This document shows positions 1 through 7,065 of a stretch of 11,322 bases of DNA, piece by piece. The notes beneath the pieces are model-generated. The model made no database searches. It saw nothing but the letters and a program-made list of their open reading frames with translations, and had not been told where the DNA came from. A program made the position numbers and the translations under genes. Every line of letters starts with the position of its first letter. The stretch's first letter is position 1. The DNA comes from Pseudomonadota bacterium (lineage in GTDB: Bacteria > Pseudomonadota > Alphaproteobacteria > Rhizobiales > Hyphomicrobiaceae), in the NCBI GenBank assembly GCA_023426855.1, contig JAEZBU010000357.1, positions 1 through 11,322 on the forward strand. The letters run 5' to 3'.

Positions 1-2
1 CG

Positions 3-299
3 CGCGCCAAAGGTGTTTGGGCCAAGCTCATCGTTTCGCGGCATGCACTGCGCAATGCGATGCTGCCGGTTGTGACCGTAATCGGACTGGAGTTCGCCTT
101 CCTGATCGGCGGGCTCGTCGTGACGGAACAGGTTTTCAATATCAACGGAATCGGAAAGCTGTTCGTCGATGCAACGACCCGCGGCGACTTCAACCTGATT
201 CAGGGTCTGGTGCTGTTCATCGCCACGATCTTCATCATCGTCAATTTGGTCGTGGACGTCCTGTACGGCTACCTCGATCCGCGCATTCGTCCGAGCTGA
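3..299 (+). CDS. ABC transporter permease, DppB/OppB type (C-terminal part only)
   Basis: The reading frame is open from the window edge and ends at TGA 297-299, so about 98 C-terminal residues are visible and the start lies outside. The first residues (RAKGVWAKLIVSRHALRNAM) are the end of the cytoplasmic EAA loop that contacts the ATPase, with the typical RHALRNA...P arrangement. Two hydrophobic membrane segments follow, with the family signature around GGLVVTEQVFNINGIGKL, and the protein ends in YLDPRIR, the usual tail of DppB/OppB permeases. Family knowledge: it pairs with a DppC-type permease in the inner membrane to import peptides, nickel or similar small solutes. The exact substrate cannot be read from this fragment. 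The DppC-type partner starts 13 bases downstream, so the two are one operon. Internal ATG 60 is not the true start, because the conserved EAA loop lies before it. Confidence 0.93.
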   Translation, partial: RAKGVWAKLIVSRHALRNAMLPVVTVIGLEFAFLIGGLVVTEQVFNINGIGKLFVDATTRGDFNLIQGLVLFIATIFIIVNLVVDVLYGYLDPRIRPS

Positions 300-312
300 G
301 GGTCTGGATATC

Positions 313-1215
313 ATGGCTACAGCTTCAACCGTTTCGTCGCCCGCAGCCGCGACCACGCCCAGGCGCAGAAATCCGGTGCTGCAGTTCATCGCGCACCAGC
401 CGCTGGGTGTGGCCGGCTTCCTGATCATTCTGATCTATACCGGCTGCGCGATCGGAGCGTCATGGGTTGCCCCGTATGATCCAGAGGCGATCGATTTTGC
501 CGCGATGCTGAACGGGCCGAGCAGCGAACATTGGTTCGGTACCGATCAATATGGGCGGGATGTTTTCTCGCGGATCGTCTACGGCGCGCGCACGGCGCTG
601 GCGGTCGGCATCGTTTCGGCGATCCTGGGCTGCACGGTCGGCGCGGTGATCGGCGCCACGTCCGGGTATTTTGGCGGGCGCATCGATACGATCATCCAGC
701 GGTTCGTCGACATCATGCTGTCGTTTCCGATTATCGTTCTCGCCATGGTGGTGGTGACCGTGCTTGGAAAGCGTTCGATGTTCGGGATCGACCTGAACCT
801 CATTGCAGCCATCGCGCTGCCAATCGTCCCGAAGATGGCTCGCGTCGCGCGCTCGTCGGCGTTGTCGATTGTCGCGATGCCGTTCATTGATGCCGCGCGT
901 GCCGCAGGATTTTCGCACACGCGCATCGTGTTGCGTCACATTCTTCCGAATATCGTTGCGCCATATCTCATCATGGTGACGGCGTTCATCGCCCAAGCGA
1001 TTCTGTTGGAGGCGAGCCTGTCGTTCCTGGGACTGGGCGTCACGGAACCGACGCCGGCGTGGGGGCTGATGCTGTCGGGCACGTCGGCCGATTTCTATCA
1101 GACGGCACCTTGGATGATCCTATTTCCGGGATTGGCCATAACTTTCGCGGTCTTTGCCTTCAACCTGTTCGGCGACAGTCTGCGCGACTGGCTCGATCCT
1201 AGATTGAAGGGCTGA
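313..1215 (+). CDS. ABC transporter permease, DppC/OppC type
   Basis: A complete 300-residue inner-membrane permease, normal length for the family. A Ser/Thr/Ala/Pro-rich N-tail is followed by PRRRNP, a first membrane segment near residues 34-53, then the OppC N-domain with the hallmark HWFGTDQYGRDVFSRIVYGA (about residues 73-92). The ABC-permease domain spans about residues 90-295, with the EAA loop DAARAAGFSHTRIVLRHILPN-like near 193-213 and LLEASLSFLGLGV near 230-242. It ends RDWLDPRLKG, typical of the family. It starts 13 bases after the DppB-type stop, with GAGGG (298-302) as a possible ribosome site, so translation is probably coupled. No ATPase (DppD/DppF) or binding-protein gene follows before the operon ends, so they must lie upstream or elsewhere. 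Substrate class (peptide, nickel, opine, glycoside) is undetermined. Confidence 0.95.
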   Translation: MATASTVSSPAAATTPRRRNPVLQFIAHQPLGVAGFLIILIYTGCAIGASWVAPYDPEAIDFAAMLNGPSSEHWFGTDQYGRDVFSRIVYGARTALAVGIVSAILGCTVGAVIGATSGYFGGRIDTIIQRFVDIMLSFPIIVLAMVVVTVLGKRSMFGIDLNLIAAIALPIVPKMARVARSSALSIVAMPFIDAARAAGFSHTRIVLRHILPNIVAPYLIMVTAFIAQAILLEASLSFLGLGVTEPTPAWGLMLSGTSADFYQTAPWMILFPGLAITFAVFAFNLFGDSLRDWLDPRLKG

Positions 1216-1797
1216 GCGCTTACACGGCCGTGGTCCCTTTCGTCTGCCTTTCCTGCTCCGCTACGTCACAGCATTTTGCTGGATATGGGCGGCGATGCCC
1301 ACGGATCGGCCTGACGATCGATGTCTGCAATCTCGGCAGCGCCGCTGTCGGTCGGCGGGTCATGCCGCAATTGCCAAGATCTCCTTTTGGGATAACGCAT
1401 TGGTTTCCCGGCGCCGCTTTGCCGAGAAAGCCGAGAAGATCGTCCAATCAGCCGGCCGATAGTCGCCGCCCCAGCGCAGAGTCTGCGCGTCACCAATAGC
1501 CGACATTGGCCTTCCCAGCGATGGACCCAAGCAGTCTTGCAGCGCCGTTTCGATATTGCGTTGCACGGAGCAACCTCGGAAACGTCCATCGATCTTTATC
1601 GCACTGTCGGATGCGGATCACTTACGCGACCTCGATCGAAGCGTGACCTGAGGCATGTGAGAATGATCAGACTATGCGCTGAGCCTATGGCCGAGTGGAT
1701 TGCAGATTGCATTGTGCGACAGTGCGAAGCGTAGGCCGCCGCCTGCCGGCAATATCAGCGCCTCGCGCCGGGACAGCTTGTGTCGATCATTCATCTC
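1216..1797. other. intergenic region without a convincing gene
   Basis: Between the permease stop and the SoxR-box promoter no frame shows family-like protein. Just after the permease stop, CACGGCCGTG (1223-1232) is a perfect 10-base palindrome, but it has no loop and no T-run, so I do not call it a terminator. Two faint protein-like stretches occur on the minus strand: 1360-1566 (GTG start, 68 residues, about residues 40-66 vaguely like the helix region of MarR regulators) and 1672-1794 (see separate entry). Both are short and could be decayed genes or chance. Confidence 0.5.
1672..1794 (-). pseudogene. possible remnant of a Tat-exported protein (signal-like N-terminus only)
   Basis: A 40-codon minus-strand frame opens at ATG (complement of 1792-1794) and ends at TAG (complement of 1672-1674). 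Its N-terminus contains SRREAL followed by a hydrophobic, Gly/Ala-rich stretch (ILPAGGGLRFAL), which resembles a twin-arginine export signal (S-R-R-x-x-L). The frame stops soon after with no mature domain, so if real it is a truncated gene. The start lies directly next to the SoxR box at 1801-1820, and no good ribosome site is seen beyond a weak AAGAG touching the start. Chance similarity is quite possible. Confidence 0.2.
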
Positions 1798-1828
1798 TTG
1801 ACCTAAGCTATACTTGAGGTTCTATCAC
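1798..1828 (+). promoter_or_regulatory. SoxR-box promoter of the efflux operon
   Basis: A -35 element TTGACC (1798-1803) and a -10 element TATCAC (1823-1828) are separated by 19 bases, the overlong spacer typical of MerR-family-activated promoters. The 20-base imperfect palindrome ACCTAAGCTATACTTGAGGT (1801-1820; 7 of 10 paired positions) fills the spacer and resembles the enterobacterial sox box core CCTCAAGTTAACTTGAGG. The transcript would begin near 1835, about 70-80 bases before the membrane-fusion gene. The same layout recurs at 6729-6759 beside soxR, which strengthens the call. SoxR binding itself is inferred. Confidence 0.85.
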
Positions 1829-1905
1829 TGCGTCCGGCCTGCTTCGCGGGCTATAGCGCGCCGTTCGGCCAAGGCCGGTAGCGGCAATCAACATGTCGCG
1901 GCCGG

Positions 1906-3060
1906 ATGGATATAAGAATGCGCTCCAAACCACCACTAATCCTTCTATTGGGGCTGGCCCCATTGATGCTCGCTGCCTGCGATGCATCGGACCAATCGCA
2001 GGCGGCTGCCATGCCGCCGCCGGCAGTCAAGACGCTTGCGTTGGTACCCGAAGATGTGCCGATCCTTAAGGAATACCCGGGGCGGCTTGCTCCCATTCGC
2101 CTTGCAGAAGTGCGCGCGCGCGTTTCCGGTATCGTCCTCGCTCGCAAGTTCGTTGAAGGCAGCGATGTGACAGCCGGTGATGTGCTGTTCGAGATTGATC
2201 CGGCTAAGTTCAAGGCAATGGTTGCATCCGCCGCGGCCCAGCTCGCTCGAGCCGAAGCAGCATTACTGCTCGCTGCTCAGCAAACCGACCGCGTTCAGCG
2301 CCTCTTGGTAACGGACGCCGCAAGCAAAGACAGATTTGACACCGTTCTGGCCGCTCGCAAACAAGCTGAAGCCGAAGTCGCACTCGCCAAAGCCAACCTC
2401 CAGAGCGCTGAACTCGATCTGAGTTATGCTTCTGTTCGGTCTCCCATAAGTGGTCGCATCGGCTCCGCACTCGTGACCGAGGGCGCCCTCGCGAGACAAG
2501 AGGATGGCACACAGATGGCCATCATTCGCGATCTAAGCTCGGTCTATGTCGATTTCACAGCACCGTTGGCCGACCTAGAGAACTTGAATGAGGAATTTGC
2601 GGGTAGGCCGAATAGGCAACCAGATTCTGAGGGCGCAGTGGAGCTCGTCATGAACGACGGCAGCGTCCACGCGCTGCGCGGTCGGCTGTTGTTCACGTCG
2701 GCTGCCGTGAACGAAAGCACGGGACAAGTCGCCTTGCGGGCAGAGTTTGCAAACGCCGAAGGTAAACTGCTGCCCGGCAGCTACGTTCGCGTTCGCATGA
2801 CACAGGGCATCGCGCGCAGTGCGTTGCTTGTGCCGCATCGTGCGGTTCAATGGGATACGCTCGGGCAGGCGCGAGTCATGACCGTTCGAGAGGGCTTGGC
2901 CCACCTGCAGCCGGTCACCACGGCGCACTCAGTGAATAGCCGCTGGCTGATAACGGAGGGCCTGAAAGCAGGTGACAGCGTCATTGTCGACGGACAGGAC
3001 CGGGCGATCCCCGGCAGGCCCGTGGGCGCAGAGCCGGTCAGCCAGCAGAATCCCACCTAG
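1906..3060 (+). CDS. RND efflux membrane-fusion (periplasmic adaptor) lipoprotein
   Basis: A 384-residue adaptor of the AcrA/MexE/MexH class that links an inner-membrane RND pump to an outer-membrane channel. The N-terminus is a lipoprotein signal ending LMLAAC (lipid-bearing Cys25). The first lipoyl half carries RVSGIVLARKFVEGSDVTAGDVLFEIDP-like sequence (about residues 67-97). An Ala/Gln/Glu-rich alpha-helical hairpin follows (about 100-165), then the second lipoyl half with the signature YASVRSPISGRIG (about 174-186), and beta-barrel and membrane-proximal domains to the end. Two starts are possible: ATG 1906 and ATG 1918. The second gives a more usual signal (MRSKPPL...) and has a purine-rich GGATGGA just upstream; neither has a strong ribosome site. 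The gene is 61 bases ahead of the RND gene and follows the SoxR-box promoter, so the two are one SoxR-responsive operon. Substrate is unknown; redox-cycling drugs or pigments are plausible by analogy. Confidence 0.95.
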   Translation: MDIRMRSKPPLILLLGLAPLMLAACDASDQSQAAAMPPPAVKTLALVPEDVPILKEYPGRLAPIRLAEVRARVSGIVLARKFVEGSDVTAGDVLFEIDPAKFKAMVASAAAQLARAEAALLLAAQQTDRVQRLLVTDAASKDRFDTVLAARKQAEAEVALAKANLQSAELDLSYASVRSPISGRIGSALVTEGALARQEDGTQMAIIRDLSSVYVDFTAPLADLENLNEEFAGRPNRQPDSEGAVELVMNDGSVHALRGRLLFTSAAVNESTGQVALRAEFANAEGKLLPGSYVRVRMTQGIARSALLVPHRAVQWDTLGQARVMTVREGLAHLQPVTTAHSVNSRWLITEGLKAGDSVIVDGQDRAIPGRPVGAEPVSQQNPT

Positions 3061-3121
3061 CTTTCCGAGATTATCTCACGTCGCACGGCGCAACTGTTCA
3101 GCAATCCAGAAAGCCTTCGAT

Positions 3122-6100
3122 ATGCCACAGTACTTCATTGCGCGCCCCGTATTCGCGTGGGTACTTGCCTTGCTCATTGCGTTGGCCGGCGCGATCGCGA
3201 TCCCTTTTCTGCCGATCTCTCAATATCCGAATGTGGCGCCGACCACCATCGCGGTCACGACCGCCTATCCGGGGGCATCGCCAGAACATCTCTATGACAG
3301 TGTCACCAAGCTCATTGAGCAGGAGATGAACGGTGCCACAGGCTTGTTGTACTTCGACTCGGTGAGTGATGCCCAAGGCAGCGTAACGATCAACATTACG
3401 TTCGAAGCCGGCACAGATCCACAGACCGCGACTGTCGATGTGCAGAACCGGCTCAGCCGGATCGAAGCACGCTTGCCGCCATCTGTCCGACAGCAGGGCA
3501 TTCGCGTCGAGGAGACCAGCAGCGCCTTTTTGCTTTTCATCGGTCTCGTATCGACCGACGGCAAGCTCAATGCCATTGATCTCGGTGAGTTTGCGACACG
3601 AAGCATATTGGATGATCTGCGGCGACTGCCTGGTGTGGGCAAGGCACAATTGTTCGCGACCGAGCGTGCGATGCGCATTTGGGTCGACACAAAGAAACTC
3701 GTCGGCCTCAATCTGACGCCGAGAGACGTGACAAACGCAATCGCCGCTCAGAACGCGCAGGTAGCCTCAGGCAGCATCGGCGCGCAACCCAATCTGCCAA
3801 CGCAGGAGATTACTGCGACTGTTCTCGCGAGAGGACAGCTTTCTTCTACGGCCGAGTTCGCGGAAATCGTTCTGCGCGCTAATCCCGATGGCTCGGTTGT
3901 CCGATTGGCGGATGTGGCCAAGGTCGAGTTCGGCGGGCAGAGCTATGCCCTGTCCTCGACCATTAATGGTCGGGAAGCGGCAATGATTGGCATTCAGCTC
4001 AATGCCACCGGAAATGCGCTTGTCACCGCCGATGCCGTCAAAGCCAGAATGGCCGAGTTGTCCGCGAATTTCCCGCCCGGCATCCGCTTCGAGATTCCTT
4101 ATGATACCACGCCGTTTGTCTCGATCTCGATTCAGAAGGTCATCTACACGCTCGGCGAGGCCGTGGTGCTGGTCTTCATCATCATGTTCCTATTTCTGCA
4201 AAACCTGCGCTACACGCTGATCCCGACACTGGTCGTGCCTGTTGCCCTGCTTGGTACATGTGCGGCGCTTCAATTGTTTGGCTTCTCCATCAATGTTCTG
4301 ACCATGTTTGCGATGGTGTTGGCGATCGGCATTCTCGTCGACGACGCTATTGTCGTAGTGGAGAACGTCGAACGCATCATGGCCGAAGAAGGTCTGCCGC
4401 CACGAGAGGCCACCGTAAAGGCGATGAAGCAGATCACGGGAGCCGTTATCGGCATTACCGTGGTGCTCATCGCGGTGTTTGTGCCGATGGCCTTCTTCCC
4501 CGGAGCCATTGGCATCATTTACAAGCAGTTCTCTCTGACGATCGTCATGTCGATGGTGTTCTCGGCACTGATGGCATTGACACTAACGCCTGCGTTGTGC
4601 GCGACCATCCTGAAACCAATTCCTGCCGGGCACGCCCATCACAAGAATTGGTTCTTCAGCACCTTTGATCGGCTTATTGGCGGCACCACGAGCGTATATG
4701 GCCGTGTCATCGCCGGTGCGCTCAAGCGTAATGGTCGCATGGTCGGTGTCTATATCGCGATCGTCGCTGCGCTCGGGTATGCCTATGTCCGTCTCCCGAC
4801 CGGATTTCTTCCCCTGGAGGATCAGGGTTACGCGATTGCGGCGACGCAGCTTCCGGCGGGCGCGACTGCAGAGCGTACGGCCGGGGTGCTGTCAAAGGTA
4901 GATGATTTCTTCCTCAACCGATCTGGCGTCGACAAGATCGTTTCGATCCTCGGCTTCGGCTTCAACGGCAATGGGCAGAACGCCGGCATTTCATTCGCGA
5001 CGTACAAAGACTGGTCTCAACGTGGCCCCGCGGACTCATCTGATGCCATCGTGGGATCGGCTTTGTATGCCCTTGCGGGACTTCCGGAAGGTACGGTGTT
5101 CACACTGACACCACCGCCGATCGCGGCGCTCGGCAATGCGAGCGGCTTCAGCTTCCGCTTGCAGGATCGTGCCAACCTTGGCAATGCCGCGCTGGTCGAA
5201 GCTGCAAATTCCCTACTGGCGAAAGCCTGGCAGAGCCCAATTCTGCAATACCCCTACATCGAGGGCCTTCCGCCAGCGCCACAAGTCATGCTCGACATCG
5301 ATCGTCGCAAGGCCAACGCGTATGGCGTGACATTCGACGAGATCAACGCGGTCCTGTCGACATCACTCGGCTCGTACTACGTGGCTGACTTTCCGAATGC
5401 TGGGCGTATGCAGCGCGTCATCGTTCAAGCGGAAGCATCGGAGCGAATGGACGTTTCCAGCCTGATGGAACTCAATGCGAGGAACAGCCGCGGTGAGATG
5501 GTTCCCCTTGCGGCCTTCACGACCGCGAGGTGGGCACTGGGGCCGACGCAAGTTGTCGGCTACAACGGACTTCAAGCCGTGAAGATCAGTGGCAACGCTG
5601 CCCCTGGCTATACCAGCGGTCAGGCGATGGCTGAGATGGAGCGGCTGGCGGGCGAGCTGCCGCGAGGGTTTGGCTTCGAATGGACGGGCCAATCATTTCA
5701 GGAGAAGGCATCCGGCAATGCTGCGCCATTCCTTCTCGCGCTGTCCCTTGTCTTCGTGTTCCTGTGCCTCGCGGCCCTCTACGAAAGCTGGTCGATACCG
5801 CTTGCGGTCTTGCTTGTCGTACCGCTCGGTGCAATTGGCGCGGTTGTCGCGGTCATGCTGCGTGGGCTTCCGAATGACATTTATTTCACCGTCGGTCTTG
5901 TCGCCATCATCGGCCTATCGGCCAAGAACGCCATTCTCATCATCGAGTTCGCGCGGGAGCTGCGACGAGAAGGGCACCCTCTGATCGAGGCAACTGTGGA
6001 GGCAGCCAAGCTTCGCTTTCGCCCCATCCTCATGACCTCGTTCGCATTCATTCTGGGCGTGATGCCCCTGGCGTTTGCAACGGGCGCGAGTTCTGCGAGT

Positions 6101-6274
6101 CAGCGCGCTATCGGAACCGGCGTTCTTGGCGGGATGATCTCGGCAACCGTGCTCGCAGTACTTCTCGTCCCGACATTTTTCGTGGTCGTCTCATTGATCT
6201 TCGATCGCAAGAAACCGGCCGACGACGAACCCGCTCAGCTTTCACTCAATATCGAGGCGGCCTCGCGCGGCTGA
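3122..6274 (+). CDS. RND multidrug efflux transporter, AcrB/MexF/MexI class (HAE1)
   Basis: A 1050-residue inner-membrane proton/drug antiporter, the usual length for hydrophobe/amphiphile RND pumps. The ATG at 3122 is chosen because MPQYFIARPVFAWVLALLIA is the conserved family N-terminus; the frame stays open upstream to 2972 but that part overlaps the adaptor gene and is not conserved-looking. A weak AGAAAG (3108-3113) precedes it. Proton-relay residues are all present: Asp407-Asp408 in LAIGILVDDAIVVVENVER (same numbers as AcrB), Lys935 in IGLSAKNAILIIEFARE, and Arg967 in LRFRPILMTS. Two repeats of six membrane segments flank large periplasmic loops (about residues 30-335 and 560-865). It works as a trimer with the adaptor encoded just upstream and an outer-membrane channel, but no channel gene is in the window, so a TolC/OprM-like protein from elsewhere is needed. 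Its last 33 bases overlap the end of soxR on the other strand. Confidence 0.97.
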   Translation: MPQYFIARPVFAWVLALLIALAGAIAIPFLPISQYPNVAPTTIAVTTAYPGASPEHLYDSVTKLIEQEMNGATGLLYFDSVSDAQGSVTINITFEAGTDPQTATVDVQNRLSRIEARLPPSVRQQGIRVEETSSAFLLFIGLVSTDGKLNAIDLGEFATRSILDDLRRLPGVGKAQLFATERAMRIWVDTKKLVGLNLTPRDVTNAIAAQNAQVASGSIGAQPNLPTQEITATVLARGQLSSTAEFAEIVLRANPDGSVVRLADVAKVEFGGQSYALSSTINGREAAMIGIQLNATGNALVTADAVKARMAELSANFPPGIRFEIPYDTTPFVSISIQKVIYTLGEAVVLVFIIMFLFLQNLRYTLIPTLVVPVALLGTCAALQLFGFSINVLTMFAMVLAIGILVDDAIVVVENVERIMAEEGLPPREATVKAMKQITGAVIGITVVLIAVFVPMAFFPGAIGIIYKQFSLTIVMSMVFSALMALTLTPALCATILKPIPAGHAHHKNWFFSTFDRLIGGTTSVYGRVIAGALKRNGRMVGVYIAIVAALGYAYVRLPTGFLPLEDQGYAIAATQLPAGATAERTAGVLSKVDDFFLNRSGVDKIVSILGFGFNGNGQNAGISFATYKDWSQRGPADSSDAIVGSALYALAGLPEGTVFTLTPPPIAALGNASGFSFRLQDRANLGNAALVEAANSLLAKAWQSPILQYPYIEGLPPAPQVMLDIDRRKANAYGVTFDEINAVLSTSLGSYYVADFPNAGRMQRVIVQAEASERMDVSSLMELNARNSRGEMVPLAAFTTARWALGPTQVVGYNGLQAVKISGNAAPGYTSGQAMAEMERLAGELPRGFGFEWTGQSFQEKASGNAAPFLLALSLVFVFLCLAALYESWSIPLAVLLVVPLGAIGAVVAVMLRGLPNDIYFTVGLVAIIGLSAKNAILIIEFARELRREGHPLIEATVEAAKLRFRPILMTSFAFILGVMPLAFATGASSASQRAIGTGVLGGMISATVLAVLLVPTFFVVVSLIFDRKKPADDEPAQLSLNIEAASRG

Positions 6275-6718
6275 TAAGAGAACCGCGCCGGTCGCGGTTT
6301 CTCCTAGCTCATCGCGCGGATTGCGGAGCGGGCATTCCCTCAGCGACAGGCATCCGCATCCGATGCATCCTGCAAGCTCGTCGCGCAGCTGCGTAAGCGC
6401 AGTTATGCGATCTTGCAGCATGTCTTTCCAGTGTGATGAAAACCGCTTCCAATCAGCAGCAGTCGGCGCACGTCCATCCGGAAGTGTTGCAAGCGTTTCA
6501 CGGATCTCCGTCAGTGAAATACCCGCGCGCTGCGCGATGCGAATGATCGCAAAGCGTCGAAGCAGACCTCTTGGATATCGTCGCTGATTGCCGGAGGTTC
6601 GTCGCGACGTGATCAAACCCTTTGATTCGTAGAAGTGAAGCGTGGACACGGCGACCCCTGCGCGCCGGGCAAATTCGCCAACCGATAGTTCGCTCTCCAA
6701 TAGCTTCGCACTGCGCAT
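6242..6718 (-). CDS. soxR: redox-sensing transcriptional regulator SoxR
   Basis: A 158-residue MerR-family activator. The winged helix is at about residues 11-55 (LSVGEFARRAGVAVSTLHFY, then ESKGLITSRRTSGNQRRY), the dimer helix at about 85-117, and the [2Fe-2S] cluster motif C-x2-C-x-C-x5-C is complete at Cys118, Cys121, Cys123 and Cys129, followed by PLRNP. Trp90 matches the SoxR-specific SADW/AKEW region. Family knowledge: one-electron oxidation of the cluster untwists promoter DNA and activates transcription; outside enterics SoxR directly controls pumps and redox enzymes and responds to redox-active metabolites. The start at 6718 is fixed by a strong AAGGAG (complement of 6725-6730) six bases upstream; a longer frame to 6799 lacks this and adds non-conserved residues. 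The gene is divergent from the DoxX/AhpD-like unit and convergent with the RND gene. The SoxR box lies 13 bases from its start, implying autoregulation. Confidence 0.97.
   Translation of the reverse strand: MRSAKLLESELSVGEFARRAGVAVSTLHFYESKGLITSRRTSGNQRRYPRGLLRRFAIIRIAQRAGISLTEIRETLATLPDGRAPTAADWKRFSSHWKDMLQDRITALTQLRDELAGCIGCGCLSLRECPLRNPRDELGETATGAVLLSAARGRLDIE
6278..6303. terminator. hairpin at the convergent junction, possible weak two-way terminator
   Basis: GAGAACCGCG (6278-6287), a five-base loop, and CGCGGTTTCTC (6293-6303) form a 10-base-pair stem with one bulged T. It begins three bases after the RND stop codon and lies inside the last codons of soxR on the other strand. No clear T-run follows on either strand, so termination efficiency is uncertain; it may only stabilise the RND mRNA 3' end. 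Confidence 0.4.
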
Positions 6719-6724
6719 GAGATT

Positions 6725-6730
6725 CTCCTT
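6725..6730 (-). promoter_or_regulatory. ribosome binding site of soxR
   Basis: The minus strand reads AAGGAG, then six bases (AATCTC), then ATG at 6718. This is the strongest ribosome site of the module and decides the soxR start. It sits one base away from the edge of the SoxR box (6732-6751). Confidence 0.85.
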
Positions 6731-6759
6731 GATCTCAACTATGCTTGAGGTCCTACAAG
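6729..6759 (+). promoter_or_regulatory. SoxR-box promoter of the DoxX/AhpD-like unit
   Basis: TTGATC (6729-6734) and TACAAG (6754-6759) are spaced by exactly 19 bases on the + strand. The palindrome ATCTCAACTATGCTTGAGGT (6732-6751; 7 of 10 paired positions) fills the spacer and matches the box at 1801-1820 at 16 of 20 positions; the right arm CTTGAGGT is identical in both. Orientation of the -35 and -10 points to rightward transcription, toward the DoxX-like gene. Any leftward soxR promoter must start within or upstream of the box, so bound SoxR would interfere with soxR transcription. Confidence 0.85.
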
Positions 6760-7065
6760 TTTGCCACCCCTTACTTGCAAGCCGTTTGGCTATGCTCACG
6801 ACCCTATGACAAGAAAGTCACAAATGCCCCTGGAGATACCTGCACGACCGTACGCGTATGCGGCTCTGGCCGAGCATGTTTTGTCTGAAGAGACGTCGCG
6901 GTGTTTTATCTGGCATCAGCGCCGCTGCGGGGCGCTTACCGAAGCCCTGGCACCGACGCCGATTGGGCAGCCGTACGATCGACGCCTCATGGAGCCTGCG
7001 CGGCAGCGCGGCATCTGGCGCCCTGTCGGAATTGCCCGACCAATCTCTTACAACGAGGCACTCTT
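6760..7065 (+). other. long leader before the DoxX-like gene, with an unproven small open frame
   Basis: About 300 bases separate the SoxR-type promoter from the DoxX-like start, unusually long for a bacterial leader. One + frame is open through it: ATG 6824 (81 residues; AAGAAAG at 6811-6817 as a possible ribosome site) or ATG 6806, ending at TGA 7067-7069. That stop overlaps the DoxX-like ATG (7066-7068) as ATGA, the classical arrangement for coupled translation. The protein is rich in Arg, Ala and Pro, has two Cys (CFIWHQRRC) and matches no family I recognise. It may be a small real gene, a decayed gene or chance. Confidence 0.3.

Noticed and set aside
1223..1232. Palindrome CACGGCCGTG after the permease operon as a terminator
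   Set aside because: It has no loop and no T-run; only a short self-complementary word.
1360..1566. 68-residue minus-strand frame with a faint MarR-like patch (ADWTIFSAF...LSQKEI)
   Set aside because: Too short, GTG start without a ribosome site, and continuing the similarity would need an assumed frameshift.
1687..1697. TGGCCGAGTGG resembles the D-arm of Ser/Leu tRNAs
   Set aside because: Neither the acceptor stem nor an anticodon arm or T-arm can be built around it.
2972..3121. 50-codon N-terminal extension of the RND frame
   Set aside because: It overlaps the adaptor gene and the conserved family N-terminus begins at ATG 3122.
3098..3711. Long minus-strand frames within the RND gene
   Set aside because: They are antisense shadows of a strongly conserved transporter gene in high-GC DNA.
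6719..6799. 27-residue upstream extension of SoxR
   Set aside because: It would run through the SoxR box and the strong AAGGAG ribosome site, and SoxR proteins start near residue 1 of the shorter form.
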